From Mesorhizobium qingshengii (lineage in GTDB: Bacteria > Pseudomonadota > Alphaproteobacteria > Rhizobiales > Rhizobiaceae): a DNA stretch of 64,000 nt. Below, piece by piece: positions 27,401-35,618 of the stretch (within the stretch, counting starts at the first letter, position 1; the number at the start of each line of letters is the position of its first letter). The stretch lies in NCBI RefSeq assembly GCF_900103325.1, contig NZ_FMXM01000002.1, positions 186,001 to 250,000 on the forward strand, written 5' to 3'. Made by a program: the position numbers and the translations under genes. The notes beneath the pieces were generated by a model that saw only the letters and a list, made by a program, of their open reading frames with translations, ran no database searches and had not been told where the DNA came from.

Positions 27401-27600
27401 TGCCGGCCATCGTCTCCGTTGAAGCCGTCCTCGCTCATGACGATCGCCGCTCGGTCATCGTCATCGGCCACTGTGCCAACGTCGACGACGACGTCTGCCA
27501 GTGGTTTGATCTGCCGATCGAGATCGACCCGGCACAATTCCTTGCCGACGAATGGGTCCAGGCAGTACGGCCAGGCCAATGGCAGGCGCTTTATGGCTAA
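27397..27600 (+). CDS. Small acidic protein, paralogue of the previous gene
   Basis: A 66-67-residue protein. Either GTG at 27397 (overlapping the previous TGA) or ATG at 27400 can start it. It shares the IDPxxFxxxEW pattern with its neighbour and contains an acidic VDDDVCQWFDLP. Its stop lies inside the start region of the HNH gene, so translation is probably coupled. Confidence 0.65.
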   Translation: MMPAIVSVEAVLAHDDRRSVIVIGHCANVDDDVCQWFDLPIEIDPAQFLADEWVQAVRPGQWQALYG

Positions 27601-27964
27601 GCTCGCGAACCTTAAGCCGGCGCTCTCCAGCATGCCGCCACGGCTCAACGTGGCTGGTCCGGCCGACGAGCGCGAACGATCGGCGTTCCGTTCCCGCACC
27701 GAGGTATCGCAGCGCTGGTACAACAGCGCCAAGTGGAAGAAGCTCCGTCTCGGCGTGCTGCTCCGCGACCGCTTCACCTGCCGCATATGTGGCAAGATCG
27801 AACCCCGCACCAGTAAGCTCATCTGCGATCACATCGTTCCTCACCGCGGCAATGAGGAACTGTTCTGGTCCGGTCCGTTTCAGTGCCTTTGCACGAGCTG
27901 TCACAGTTCGAAGAAGCAAGCCGAGGAGAGGCGTGACCCGACGCCGCGTGGGGTCTGGTACTGA
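27593..27964 (+). CDS. HNH endonuclease
   Basis: A 123-residue HNH nuclease with zinc-binding pairs: FTCRICGKIE, then LICDHIVPHRGNEELFWSGPFQCLCTSCHSSKKQAEE. The catalytic DH (residues 79-80), CxxC ligands and terminal CxxCHxxK are all present. Phage HNH proteins commonly sit next to terminase genes and assist DNA packaging. No terminase follows here, only a 289-base gap, which suggests a deletion. The ATG at 27593 overlaps the previous gene by 8 bases. Confidence 0.88.
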   Translation: MAKLANLKPALSSMPPRLNVAGPADERERSAFRSRTEVSQRWYNSAKWKKLRLGVLLRDRFTCRICGKIEPRTSKLICDHIVPHRGNEELFWSGPFQCLCTSCHSSKKQAEERRDPTPRGVWY

Positions 27965-27994
27965 TGGACCAGGCTCTTGAAAGCCCTCCGGGGG

Positions 27995-28017
27995 GGCGGT
28001 TTTTTTGTCAAACCGCC
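27995..28017 (+). terminator. Hairpin with T-rich loop after the HNH gene
   Basis: GGCGGTTT pairs with AAACCGCC, with T-rich sequence in the arm and loop, 31 bases after the HNH stop. It separates the early run of coupled genes from the tail module. Confidence 0.6.
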
Positions 28018-28184
28018 TTTGGCCAAAGAGCCGCTGCACCGGCATTCGCAGGTTTTTTTTCCTGTTCGCACGATTTTGGGCGAAACCGGCAAAATGGGGG
28101 AAATACTCAGCGGGCTCTAACCCTTGCGCCACATGGCTTTGAGCCGTCTGCCATCCATTCGCCAACGGCTATTTTTCCGAGGTT

Positions 28185-28244
28185 TTTTTACTCCGTGGAT
28201 GTCGAAACCGGAGTTTTTCCAGTCCGTGGATGCAAAAACCGGAG
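28185..28244. repeat. Two tandem ~30-bp imperfect repeats before the tail module
   Basis: Each unit is a T-run followed by (A/C)(C/A)(G/T)... CCGTGGATG then AAACCGGAG: 28185-28213 and 28214-28244. The second unit ends in the GGAG that serves as the ribosome-binding site of the gene at 28254. The remainder of the 27965-28253 gap holds the hairpin at 27995 and no gene. It could be a regulatory element or a deletion scar. Confidence 0.65.
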
Positions 28245-28253
28245 CGCGGCAGC

Positions 28254-28496
28254 ATGAGCAAGCCCGCAACGTACTGGAGCGATCGCGCGGAAGCGGCCGA
28301 CGAGGCGCGCAAAGAGCAGCAGATTGCCGCGGCGCGCAACCTGATCGTGGCCGGCATCGAGATGGCTTTCCAAATCAGCGGCTCGGGCCTTCAGGCGATT
28401 GAGGAAGTGGAAACCGCCCTAAGTGGCTGGCTTGCCGCACATAACGCGGTGCTGGCAACGGAGGCTGCAGCCATTGAAACCCAAGGGAGTGCATAA
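28254..28496 (+). CDS. Small helical protein upstream of the tape-measure gene
   Basis: An 80-residue mostly helical protein (SDRAEAADEARKEQQIAAARNLIVAGIEMAFQ; LQAIEEVETALSGWLAAHNAVLATEAAAIE). It sits where tail-assembly chaperones normally precede the tape-measure gene, 3 bases before it. No sequence family is recognised, so the chaperone idea is positional only. Confidence 0.65.
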   Translation: MSKPATYWSDRAEAADEARKEQQIAAARNLIVAGIEMAFQISGSGLQAIEEVETALSGWLAAHNAVLATEAAAIETQGSA

Positions 28497-28499
28497 GCC

Positions 28500-30332
28500 A
28501 TGGTTGCAACTGTCGGCTCAATTTCAATCGACTTGTCGACCAACGCCGCCAAGTTTGCGACCGGCTTCAAGTCGGCCGCGACCACGGTTGAGACGCAGAG
28601 CAGTAGGATGGCGAAAGCCGTCGCAGCCGTCGAGCGCAATACCGCTGCGATGGGCGCGACGTTGAAGAACTTCGGATCGGGCCTCCTGGCCGGCGCCGGC
28701 ATCGCCGCGTTGGGCTCGCTGAGCGGGATCCTCGACAGGGCCAAGCAGGCAATTTCCGAGTTCGACGAGATCGCCAGCAACTCACGTTCGGCCGGGCTGC
28801 GCACCGATACTTTCCAAGCCCTGAGCTTCTCTGCCAAGCAGGCAAACATCGATCAGGAATCCCTGAATTCCTCGCTGAATATCTTCGCCAAAAACGCTGG
28901 CCTGGCCGAGAAAGGCACCGGGGCGCTGTTCTCAGGCCTTCAAAAGCTCAACCCGGCATTGTTGCAGAACATCCTCAACGCGAAGGACCAGGAAGAGCGC
29001 TTGAAGGCAGTGGCGGACGCCATGATGAACACGAAGGACGCGGCCGAGCAAGCGGCTCTGGCGTCTGTCGTGTTCGGCAAGGGTGGCGTGGAAATGGCGC
29101 GGCTTTTGGACCAGGGGAGCGCCTCCATCGAGCGAATGAAAAAAACGGCCCTGGATATGGGCATCATCATCCCCGACAACCTCCTCCAGAAGGCGGGCGA
29201 GTTGGATGACAAGCTCGACGTTCTGGCGAAAGTTCTCGACGTCAATCTTTCCGAAGCGGCGGTCAAGGCCGGGCCTCTTGTCGTGAAGCTGGCGGAAAGC
29301 TTCGCCGAGTTTGCGAAGGAACTTTCGACCTTCGCCGGCAACGTCGAGCAGTTCATGGCCAATGAAAGCGTTGCGAATTTCTTCAGGCTGATCGGTGGTG
29401 ACACATCGAACTCTGATCTGCTCGCCAACAAGGTCGCCAACGCCTTCGACGGCATGAGCGCGGCCTCGCATCGCAGTGCCGCCGAGATCAGCGCGGACAT
29501 TGCGTCAGTCGAGCAGCAGATCATTGACCTTCAGAAGCTGTCGCAGCGCGGGATCGGCGTCGGAATTCAGATCGATGATGCCGAAGCCAACCTCAAGCGG
29601 CTTCAGGACGAGTTGCGCCGCACGCAGGTCGTTGCCGAGGCGGCGGCCAACAATGCCTCCGGCGCGTTCGATGATCTGCTGAAGTCGATGGGTTCTGTGA
29701 ATGCCGCAGCCGCCGCATCCAATCCGCTGCCGACGGTCCATCGTTTCGGTGGCGATCCGAATGCAATCACGCTGCCATCGCAGAGCTTCGACTACCAGTC
29801 GAACGTGAACGGATCAGGCGTCGGCGTGCTCAAGCCGGCCGTCGACAAGACGTCGGACAACACCCAGCAAACCGCCGATAACGTGTCGAAGCTGGACACC
29901 AACACCAAGAACTATATCGACGGGTTGAGCAAAGACCTAGGCGGCTATGCGCAGCAGCAGATTTCGCAGCAGAGCATCATCATCAACAGCCTGGCCGACG
30001 TCGCGCGCACGAACGTCGTGCTGTCATCGGACATCCTGAACGCCCTGGTGCAGAAAAACGACACCGCTGATGGCACAACGGCCGGCAATGGCTTCCTGAC
30101 GCACGATCAGGTGTTCATTCCTGGGATGACCTCCTACGCCGGGAACGTTGGCCAGCTCACGCTTCCATCCACGGCCAGCGATGGCACCTCGAACACATCG
30201 GTCAACGTCCAGCAGCCGGGCAACCCCGTAACCTTGAACTATTACGCCGCGCCTGGCGTGAGCACCGAAACGGCGAAGCAGCAAGCCCGTGAAATGTTCA
30301 ACACACTCACGACCGAAGCATCGAGGGCATAG
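28500..30332 (+). CDS. Phage tail tape-measure-like protein
   Basis: A 610-residue protein starting with VGSISIDLSTNAAKFATGFKSAATTVETQSSRM, the common N-terminus of prophage tape-measure proteins, then a glycine-rich hydrophobic segment (FGSGLLAGAGIAALGSLSGI) and long helical stretches including RSAGLRTDTFQALSFSAKQAN and KDQEERLKAVADAMMNTKDAAEQAALASVVFGKGGVEMARLL. The C-terminal third is Asn/Thr/Gln-rich. Tape measures set tail length at roughly 0.15 nm per residue, so a tail near 90 nm is implied if it acts that way. Confidence 0.8.
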   Translation: MVATVGSISIDLSTNAAKFATGFKSAATTVETQSSRMAKAVAAVERNTAAMGATLKNFGSGLLAGAGIAALGSLSGILDRAKQAISEFDEIASNSRSAGLRTDTFQALSFSAKQANIDQESLNSSLNIFAKNAGLAEKGTGALFSGLQKLNPALLQNILNAKDQEERLKAVADAMMNTKDAAEQAALASVVFGKGGVEMARLLDQGSASIERMKKTALDMGIIIPDNLLQKAGELDDKLDVLAKVLDVNLSEAAVKAGPLVVKLAESFAEFAKELSTFAGNVEQFMANESVANFFRLIGGDTSNSDLLANKVANAFDGMSAASHRSAAEISADIASVEQQIIDLQKLSQRGIGVGIQIDDAEANLKRLQDELRRTQVVAEAAANNASGAFDDLLKSMGSVNAAAAASNPLPTVHRFGGDPNAITLPSQSFDYQSNVNGSGVGVLKPAVDKTSDNTQQTADNVSKLDTNTKNYIDGLSKDLGGYAQQQISQQSIIINSLADVARTNVVLSSDILNALVQKNDTADGTTAGNGFLTHDQVFIPGMTSYAGNVGQLTLPSTASDGTSNTSVNVQQPGNPVTLNYYAAPGVSTETAKQQAREMFNTLTTEASRA

Positions 30333-30347
30333 GAAAGGAGAAATTCC

Positions 30348-31094
30348 ATGCTGTGTTCAACAGGGATGATGTACGGCACGGGCAGCGGCGGTGGCGGCGG
30401 TGGTGGCGGAGATCCTTATTTCGCCAACGTGGTTCTGCTTCTCGGGTTTGAGGGTGCGGATGGTACGACCTCAACAGCCGACGAGAGCTCGTCAGCCAAA
30501 ACAGTGACCTTCAACGGCAACGCCCAAATCGATACCGCTCAGTTCAAATTCGGGACCAGTTCGCTGCTTCTCGACGGTAGCGGCGATTTCCTCTCCCTGG
30601 CTGACAGCGCCGATTGGGACTTTGGCTCCGGCCAGTTCACCGTTGAGGCTTTCGTCCGGCTCAGCAGCGTCGACAACACGTACTGTATCGCTTCCCAGTG
30701 GAGTAGCAGCACAGCCAATGATGCCTGGGCCTTCTATGCTGACAATGCTGTAATCAACCAGATACGTTTCCGGTTCATGGACAGCGGCGGCACGTTGAGA
30801 GATGCTAACAGCGGTTTGATCACCAATGTCGCCAATCAGTGGTTCCACTTTGCGGCCGATCGGGACGCCACAGGTAAGGTGCGCGTCTACATCGATGGCG
30901 TGATGGTAGGCAGCGCAACGAACAGCCAGACATTCCGCAACTCGCCAAACAATCTGCGGATCGGATCGGTTGAGGGTTTCCCGGTCTACGATACGCCGGG
31001 GTGGATCGACGAACTTCGCATCACAAAGGGCGTGGCGCGCTATGCCTCGGATAGCGGCTTCACCGTTCCCGTCACTGCTTACCCGCGCAGCTGA
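30348..31094 (+). CDS. LamG-domain (concanavalin-like) protein
   Basis: A 248-residue protein: a short Gly-rich N-terminal linker (residues 12-22) followed by one LamG/jelly-roll domain. Typical strands are KFGTSSLLLDGSGDFLSL, GQFTVEAFVRL, FHFAADRDATGKVRVYIDGVMVGS and GWIDELRITKGVARY. The domain is closely related to the C-terminal domain of the next gene; both end with GVARYASDSGFTVP. Such domains bind glycans, so an adhesin or tail-tip decoration is likely. No signal peptide is present, which fits a virion part rather than a secreted host protein. Confidence 0.82.
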   Translation: MLCSTGMMYGTGSGGGGGGGGDPYFANVVLLLGFEGADGTTSTADESSSAKTVTFNGNAQIDTAQFKFGTSSLLLDGSGDFLSLADSADWDFGSGQFTVEAFVRLSSVDNTYCIASQWSSSTANDAWAFYADNAVINQIRFRFMDSGGTLRDANSGLITNVANQWFHFAADRDATGKVRVYIDGVMVGSATNSQTFRNSPNNLRIGSVEGFPVYDTPGWIDELRITKGVARYASDSGFTVPVTAYPRS

Positions 31095-31111
31095 AATCGG
31101 AGACAATTGCC

Positions 31112-32701
31112 ATGGTCGATTCCGTTGCCATCAACAACAAATTTGCTCTCGATATGCGGATGGGACCGGTCTTTCAAACGACCGTCACCCCGCTTGCTGG
31201 CGGATATGAGGATCGCAATCAGGACTGGCCTGTCGCGTTTTGGCGGTATGAAGCCTCACTGACCAACCGGCCCATTGCCGAAATCCAGGCGTTTATCGCG
31301 CATGTGCTCGGCCGCCGCGGTGCGATGCACACTTTCCCGTTGCGCGATCCCCTGGACAACACCTTGACCGACGAGAACATCGGAACGGGCGACGGGATCA
31401 CGACAGAATTTCGGATCACGAAAACCTATGCCGACGACAACCGGCCTTATCGGCGCCCGCTTGCGATTGTCTCGAACCTGGTCGTCAAGCTCGACGGCGT
31501 GACACAAGTTGAAACCGTCGACTTCAACCAAGAAGACGGCTGGATAATTTTCAGGGATGATCGTCCTCCGGCGGCCGGCAAGGCAATCACAGTCAGTTGC
31601 GATTTTCTAATTCCGGTTGGGTACGAGGCAGACCTGAATCCGGTCACGCTTCCGATTGGGCCGGGTACATCGAACGCCTTTGCATCTGCTGGACCCTTCA
31701 CCTTGCAGGAACGGCGCGTTCCGAAGCCCGATCTTGTCGCACCTCCAAGTGCTTTAGCCATTTCCGGAACACCTGTTCTGATTGCCGGCAAGGATGTCGC
31801 ATATGCCGGCTTCACGGTCTCGGCGGTCGGTGGCGCGCTTCCCTACGTTTTTTCAGTCTTTAGCGGATCTTTGCCGGCGGGACTGTCGCTGGACGCTTCA
31901 ACAGGCGTGGTCTCTGGTACGGCAACGACCCTTGGCACGTCCTCCGGGATCGTGATCCGTGTGACTGACAACCTTGGCGCTACGGCCGACCTTGCGTCTT
32001 TCAGCATCGTTGTGGTGGTCAGTGACCCGGATTTTGCGAGCGTTGTCTTCCTTTCTGGCTTCGAGGGCGTAGACACCTCTACAGCGTTTGATGATGAATC
32101 GAATTCCAACCATGTCCTGACGGCGGTGGGCAACGCCCAGGTCGATACTGCGCAATTCAAATTTGGCGCCAGTTCGGTGTTGTTCGATGGGACAGGCGAT
32201 GCAATCACTTCACCCAATAGTGCCGACTTCAACTTTGGTGCCGGACGGTTCACGGTCGAGCTGTTTGTCCGCTTTGCGACGGGCTTCGGCACCACAGAGG
32301 CATTCTGCGGCCAGTGGGGATCAGCAACGGCAGAACCATCATGGTTTTTCTGGCTGAATGCCGGATCGCTTTCCTTCAGGATGATGGACACAACTTCGGT
32401 AACTCGCGACACCTCGGTCGCTTGGACGCCAACGGTGGACACCTGGTATCACCTCGCGGTTGACCGTGATGCCACCAATAAATTCCGGGTCTATCGCGAT
32501 GGAACCATGGTGGCGAGTGCCACATATGCGCAATCGATGAACGTCGGCACAGGCCTGTTTGGCATCGGCTCAGTACCGGGATTTCCGACGCTGGCTCCGC
32601 TCAATGGCTGGATCGATGAACTGAGGGTCACCTATGGTGTTGCTCGCTACGCATCCGACAGCGGCTTCACCGTGCCGACGGCAGCATATCCTCGGGCCTA
32701 G
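31112..32701 (+). CDS. DUF2460 tail protein fused to Ig-like and LamG domains
   Basis: A 529-residue three-domain protein. Residues 1-205 match DUF2460 (TIGR02217), a tail component also present in gene transfer agents: WPVAFWRYEASLTNRPIAEI, GAMHTFPLRDPLD and DGVTQVETVDFNQEDGWIIF. Residues 215-310 form a He_PIG-type Ig fold (GGALPYVFSVFSGSLPAGLSLDASTGVVSGTAT). Residues 320-529 form a LamG domain paralogous to the upstream gene. DUF2460 is normally a stand-alone ~200-residue protein, so the fusion suggests a baseplate protein displaying a glycan-binding tip. Its TAG overlaps the stop of the minus-strand gene at 32698. Confidence 0.85.
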   Translation: MVDSVAINNKFALDMRMGPVFQTTVTPLAGGYEDRNQDWPVAFWRYEASLTNRPIAEIQAFIAHVLGRRGAMHTFPLRDPLDNTLTDENIGTGDGITTEFRITKTYADDNRPYRRPLAIVSNLVVKLDGVTQVETVDFNQEDGWIIFRDDRPPAAGKAITVSCDFLIPVGYEADLNPVTLPIGPGTSNAFASAGPFTLQERRVPKPDLVAPPSALAISGTPVLIAGKDVAYAGFTVSAVGGALPYVFSVFSGSLPAGLSLDASTGVVSGTATTLGTSSGIVIRVTDNLGATADLASFSIVVVVSDPDFASVVFLSGFEGVDTSTAFDDESNSNHVLTAVGNAQVDTAQFKFGASSVLFDGTGDAITSPNSADFNFGAGRFTVELFVRFATGFGTTEAFCGQWGSATAEPSWFFWLNAGSLSFRMMDTTSVTRDTSVAWTPTVDTWYHLAVDRDATNKFRVYRDGTMVASATYAQSMNVGTGLFGIGSVPGFPTLAPLNGWIDELRVTYGVARYASDSGFTVPTAAYPRA

Positions 32702-32856
32702 CCGGCGATCGCCATCCCAATGCCAATGCCTAGGCCGAGAGCAAGGCCTAGGAACAGCTTGGTGGCAAGGTCGAGGGCGAAGAGGCGGACAGGGCGCCAA
32801 CCGTCTGTGCGGGGCGCTGTGAGGGCTTCGGCAAGATCGTCAAAGACCGTGTCCAT
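32698..32856 (-). CDS. Small single-span membrane protein
   Basis: A 52-codon reverse-strand frame: MDTVFDDLAEALTAPRTDGW, then RPVRLFALDL and a Gly-rich membrane helix (LFLGLALGLGIGIGMAIAG) ending the protein. Its stop overlaps the stop of the tail gene. An acidic head, basic linker and one C-terminal helix make a plausible small membrane protein, perhaps a holin-like or accessory protein. The ribosome-binding site is weak. Confidence 0.5.
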   Translation of the reverse strand: MDTVFDDLAEALTAPRTDGWRPVRLFALDLATKLFLGLALGLGIGIGMAIAG

Positions 32857-32962
32857 GGCGGCAACATAGATCCGCCAGCGCCAAATGTGAATCCCCCCTC
32901 GGTCGCCTTGCCTATAAGCCGCGACTTATGCAATATCCGCCACGTTCACAGCGAGGCGCGGC

Positions 32963-33658
32963 ATGCTGGCAAGGACAGACCCTCTTCCTCGCGATATCCC
33001 CTCCGGCATGGTCGTCGATCCTCGCGTGAAAGCGCTGTGCCAGGAATTCGACGTCAGGATTGTCAGCAAATCGGCCTACCCGCTTCCGGGAGAGACCCGA
33101 GCCGTCGCCACGATCAGGCGGATCATCGATCGCCACGGCGTCGAGCATGCGCGCCTCGTCATGTGCATCCTGGCTGAAGGGCGGGGCAACAACGCCCTGA
33201 TCGACGAAACTTCGCTGGTGGCCATCTCTGACCTGCTGCGGGCCTGTCCCGACTTGGTCGAGCAACACACCGCAGCGCTGCTCGAGATGTTCGACATCAT
33301 CCCGCTCGGGCCAATGATGGCGCTTGCCTCTGAGCTCCGCGGCATAGTTCACCAGGGCCACGCGCTCGCGGGCATGATTTACATGCTGGCGCGGCAGCGG
33401 CAGGGCGGCGCCCCACGCGTCGATAATCGCATCCGAGCCAGCGAGGCCGCAAAAGGTCGATCAACTGGAACTCGGCTCTCCGAAGATCGCAAGCTGGCGA
33501 TCGGGCGCCAGTTGCTGGAGGCCAAGGCGTCACTGCCGCACGGCCATTTCGGGCCATGGCTCGACAAGCAGGAAGGCCTGTCGCGGTCGATGGCGCATCA
33601 GTGCATGGCGCTGGCCACAGGGAAGCGCCAGAGCGGGCCGGGCGCATCGGCGGTGTAG
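32963..33658 (+). CDS. Phage-related protein with DUF3102-like C-terminus
   Basis: A 231-residue protein. The N-terminal half is helical (VAISDLLRACPDLVEQHTAALLEMFDIIPLG) and includes ATIRRIIDRHGVEHARLVMCILAEG. The C-terminal region RLSEDRKLAIGRQLLEAKASLPHGHFGPWLDKQEGLSRSMAHQCMALA resembles DUF3102 proteins, which carry an L-x-E-A-K-x-x-L-x-H-G-x-F-x-x-W-L motif and are frequent in phages and plasmids. A DNA-binding or regulatory role is likely. It is transcribed away from the tail module after a 106-base gap. Confidence 0.7.
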   Translation: MLARTDPLPRDIPSGMVVDPRVKALCQEFDVRIVSKSAYPLPGETRAVATIRRIIDRHGVEHARLVMCILAEGRGNNALIDETSLVAISDLLRACPDLVEQHTAALLEMFDIIPLGPMMALASELRGIVHQGHALAGMIYMLARQRQGGAPRVDNRIRASEAAKGRSTGTRLSEDRKLAIGRQLLEAKASLPHGHFGPWLDKQEGLSRSMAHQCMALATGKRQSGPGASAV

Positions 33659-33695
33659 GACAGCGGCCGGCGGAACGCTCCCTGGCGGGGTTTGT

Positions 33696-34271
33696 TTAGG
33701 GCTTCGGCTTCGTGCTTTCCGCCAAATGGTTCAGGACGGCATCCACCTTTGTGATGAAATCGTCGACCTTCTTGGCAGTTTCGTCTGATTTTTGCTTGGC
33801 GTCCTGAGCCTGCTGGACGCTGATAGAACTAACCTGGACGCCGCCATCGAAACGATCACCTCCGAAGGCCAAGACCGCAAGAATGGTGCCAATGATCGTT
33901 ACCGCTGAGGCCACGCCTACCGAAACCAGTTGGAGTAACCCCGGCTTGGCTCCTACTTCAGCACGAAGCGAGTGGATCTCACCCGAGAGCCTATCCAAAG
34001 ATGCGTTGATGCGTGTCTCAACCGTCTCGATCCGCGCCTCGGAACGATCAAGTTTTGCATCCAACTCTTCACGCGTGACAGCAGTCATATCAGCACTCTG
34101 ACTCGCTCCGTTGTCGTTTGTAAGGCCGTATCCGGTTACGGGTTCGCCTTCCGTCGTATCCGAAAATTGGACGTTCTCATAGAAGTCGTTACTGGCGAGT
34201 TTTCGCTCCGCGGCCGGTTCAGTCGAACTCGGGAAGGCAATTACACGCCCCCTAGGAGTTGCCGCTGTCAT
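33696..34271 (-). CDS. Membrane-anchored coiled-coil protein
   Basis: A 191-residue protein: a polar N-terminus, a charged coiled coil (residues 65-110: REELDAKLDRSEARIETVETRINASLDRLSGEIHSLRAEV), one membrane helix (LVSVGVASAVTIIGTILAVLAF) and a second coiled coil (QQAQDAKQKSDETAKKVDDFITKVDAVLNHL). The ATG at 34271 overlaps the upstream gene by 20 bases, so both are co-translated. The architecture suggests a membrane scaffold or sensor. No family is known to me. Confidence 0.65.
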   Translation of the reverse strand: MTAATPRGRVIAFPSSTEPAAERKLASNDFYENVQFSDTTEGEPVTGYGLTNDNGASQSADMTAVTREELDAKLDRSEARIETVETRINASLDRLSGEIHSLRAEVGAKPGLLQLVSVGVASAVTIIGTILAVLAFGGDRFDGGVQVSSISVQQAQDAKQKSDETAKKVDDFITKVDAVLNHLAESTKPKP

Positions 34272-34596
34272 CGACCGCCCCTGCCTCAAATTCGACGCCC
34301 TGAGCCTTCAGCTGCTCAAGAATTGTCGTCATCCACTTATGCAAGTTGTAAAATGATGGGAGCGGCATCGCTATTCGAGTAGCCGCAACATTGATCGGGC
34401 CGGAATCTGGGTCGTAAATCTCTTGCGTGAGCAAAAATCTAGCCACGCCGCCAGATATAGCGAAACCTCTAGCACCATCTACAAATATGTATTGATCGCC
34501 GGGTTCGCCAGCCACAAACTGCTTAGACGCAGGCGAATGCTCTCGCCAATTTTCTGGAGCATCCGCAGCTCGGCCTTTCGTTGGTCTTTTGGCCAT
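34252..34596 (-). CDS. Small protein, possibly DUF3467-like
   Basis: A 114-residue protein with a strong ribosome-binding site (AAGGGGGG). The region FLLTQEIYDPDSGPINVAATRIAMPLPSFYNLHKWMTTILEQLKAQG has the strand-then-helix pattern of DUF3467-like proteins (bacterial proteins of unknown role with R-I-x-M-x-P-x-H). The match is uncertain. It is first in a two-gene minus-strand unit divergent from the DUF768-like gene, placed where element cargo is expected. Confidence 0.6.
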   Translation of the reverse strand: MAKRPTKGRAADAPENWREHSPASKQFVAGEPGDQYIFVDGARGFAISGGVARFLLTQEIYDPDSGPINVAATRIAMPLPSFYNLHKWMTTILEQLKAQGVEFEAGAVDDSGNS

Positions 34597-34697
34597 TTTA
34601 TCCCCCCTTGCCCTTTTTCTGCATTATTTATGGTTTTGCAGAGATTGGGAAGATAGGTCGTCGCGGAACCTAATATTCGCGCGCAGCTTATCGCCGC

Positions 34698-34919
34698 ATG
34701 AGCACACGCGGTATCAACTTCCTCCATCAATGGCTTGCCAACAACGTCCCTGAGACGACGAAGGCGGACGTCATCTCCGTCGACGAGCTCACGCACAAAC
34801 TGATCGCCGACGCCAAGGCGCTCGGTATCAAGCGGGAAGAGATCGACGAAGAGGTCGACAGCCTCTATCAAACGATCCTCGACGCGATTGTGCATTTCGA
34901 GCCTGGCTTGACCGAATAG
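34698..34919 (+). CDS. DUF768-like protein
   Basis: A 73-residue protein (MSTRGINFLHQWLANNVPET, then ISVDELTHKLIADAKALGI and a C-terminal LYQTILDAIVHFEPGL) that matches the family I know as DUF768, found mainly in Mesorhizobium in several copies per genome. The function is unknown. It stands alone with a 100-base divergent promoter region upstream. Confidence 0.8.
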   Translation: MSTRGINFLHQWLANNVPETTKADVISVDELTHKLIADAKALGIKREEIDEEVDSLYQTILDAIVHFEPGLTE

Positions 34920-34952
34920 CCGTTGCCACCGAGCCCCAGACAAGGAATATAA

Positions 34953-35280
34953 TCCTCCCGTTGCGGCGACCCCTTCAATGGAGATCGCCATGTCAAAGAC
35001 CCTCGCCGACACATCGGGTGCCCGCAATTGACGAACATGGTTTCACGGGCGGCCAAGGTGCTGCAAGTCGATAAAGCTCGACATCCAGGCGCTGATCGAC
35101 CGGCTCGGCGCCAATCATGGCTCAATGCATCAGGATCTGGTTGGGATCTTCGGCTGCTCGAAATGCAAGGCCGCGGGCCGCGATCGCCGGCCGGTGTTCT
35201 TCACGGTAGTTCCTGACTATGAAGGCCAGCAGCGGGAGCGCCAAAATCGCGACTGGAAGCCGACTTTCGAACCAAGGTAA
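34953..35280 (+). pseudogene. Zinc-ribbon protein gene broken by a one-base insertion
   Basis: One frame reads ...IGCPQLTNMVSRAAKVLQVDK and then falls into nonsense. The other frame continues KLDIQALIDRLGANHGSMHQ, DLVGIFGCSKCKAAGRDRRP and QNRDWKPTFEPR to a TAA at 35278. Removing one A from the AAA at 35073-35075 joins them into a single frame with cysteines before and after the break (GCP..., CSKC). A TTG at 35028 may start it; the intact frame could reach back to 34953. Either a real frameshift or an assembly indel. Confidence 0.6.
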
Positions 35281-35444
35281 GCTCACCCCTGCCAACGAAT
35301 TGACGGAACATTAGCCGACTCTAATTATTGATGCTTGCGGCAGGTGACTTTCACCCCGTCACCTTCCGAAGATCAGGCACCATCTGGTCGGCCCGCGCTC
35401 TCCGCTAGAGGCGCGGGCTTCGGGCTTCAAGTGGAAGGGACGCG

Positions 35445-35609
35445 ATGACCGACAAGCAGGCCACAACCTACGTCGTGAGCGTTTTCGAGAAGCCGCACTG
35501 GCGCACAGTGCTGACCACCAAGGACAAGCAGGCGGCCCTGGAGATGGCGAAGGAGATCGGCGATAAGGTGCGAGTTGAAGAGATCACGCCGAAGGCCAAA
35601 AAGCGGTAG
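35445..35609 (+). CDS. Small protein of 54 residues
   Basis: MTDKQATTYVVSVFEKPHWR then VLTTKDKQAALEMAKEIGDK and a basic tail KAKKR. A beta-beta-alpha pattern is plausible. GGAAGG lies upstream at good spacing. No family is recognised. Preceded by a 164-base gap without coding signs. Confidence 0.6.
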   Translation: MTDKQATTYVVSVFEKPHWRTVLTTKDKQAALEMAKEIGDKVRVEEITPKAKKR

Positions 35610-35618
35610 GGTTGCGTC

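Noticed and set aside
28185-28244. A short CRISPR-like array
   Set aside because: There are only two imperfect units directly abutting, with no spacers and no cas genes.
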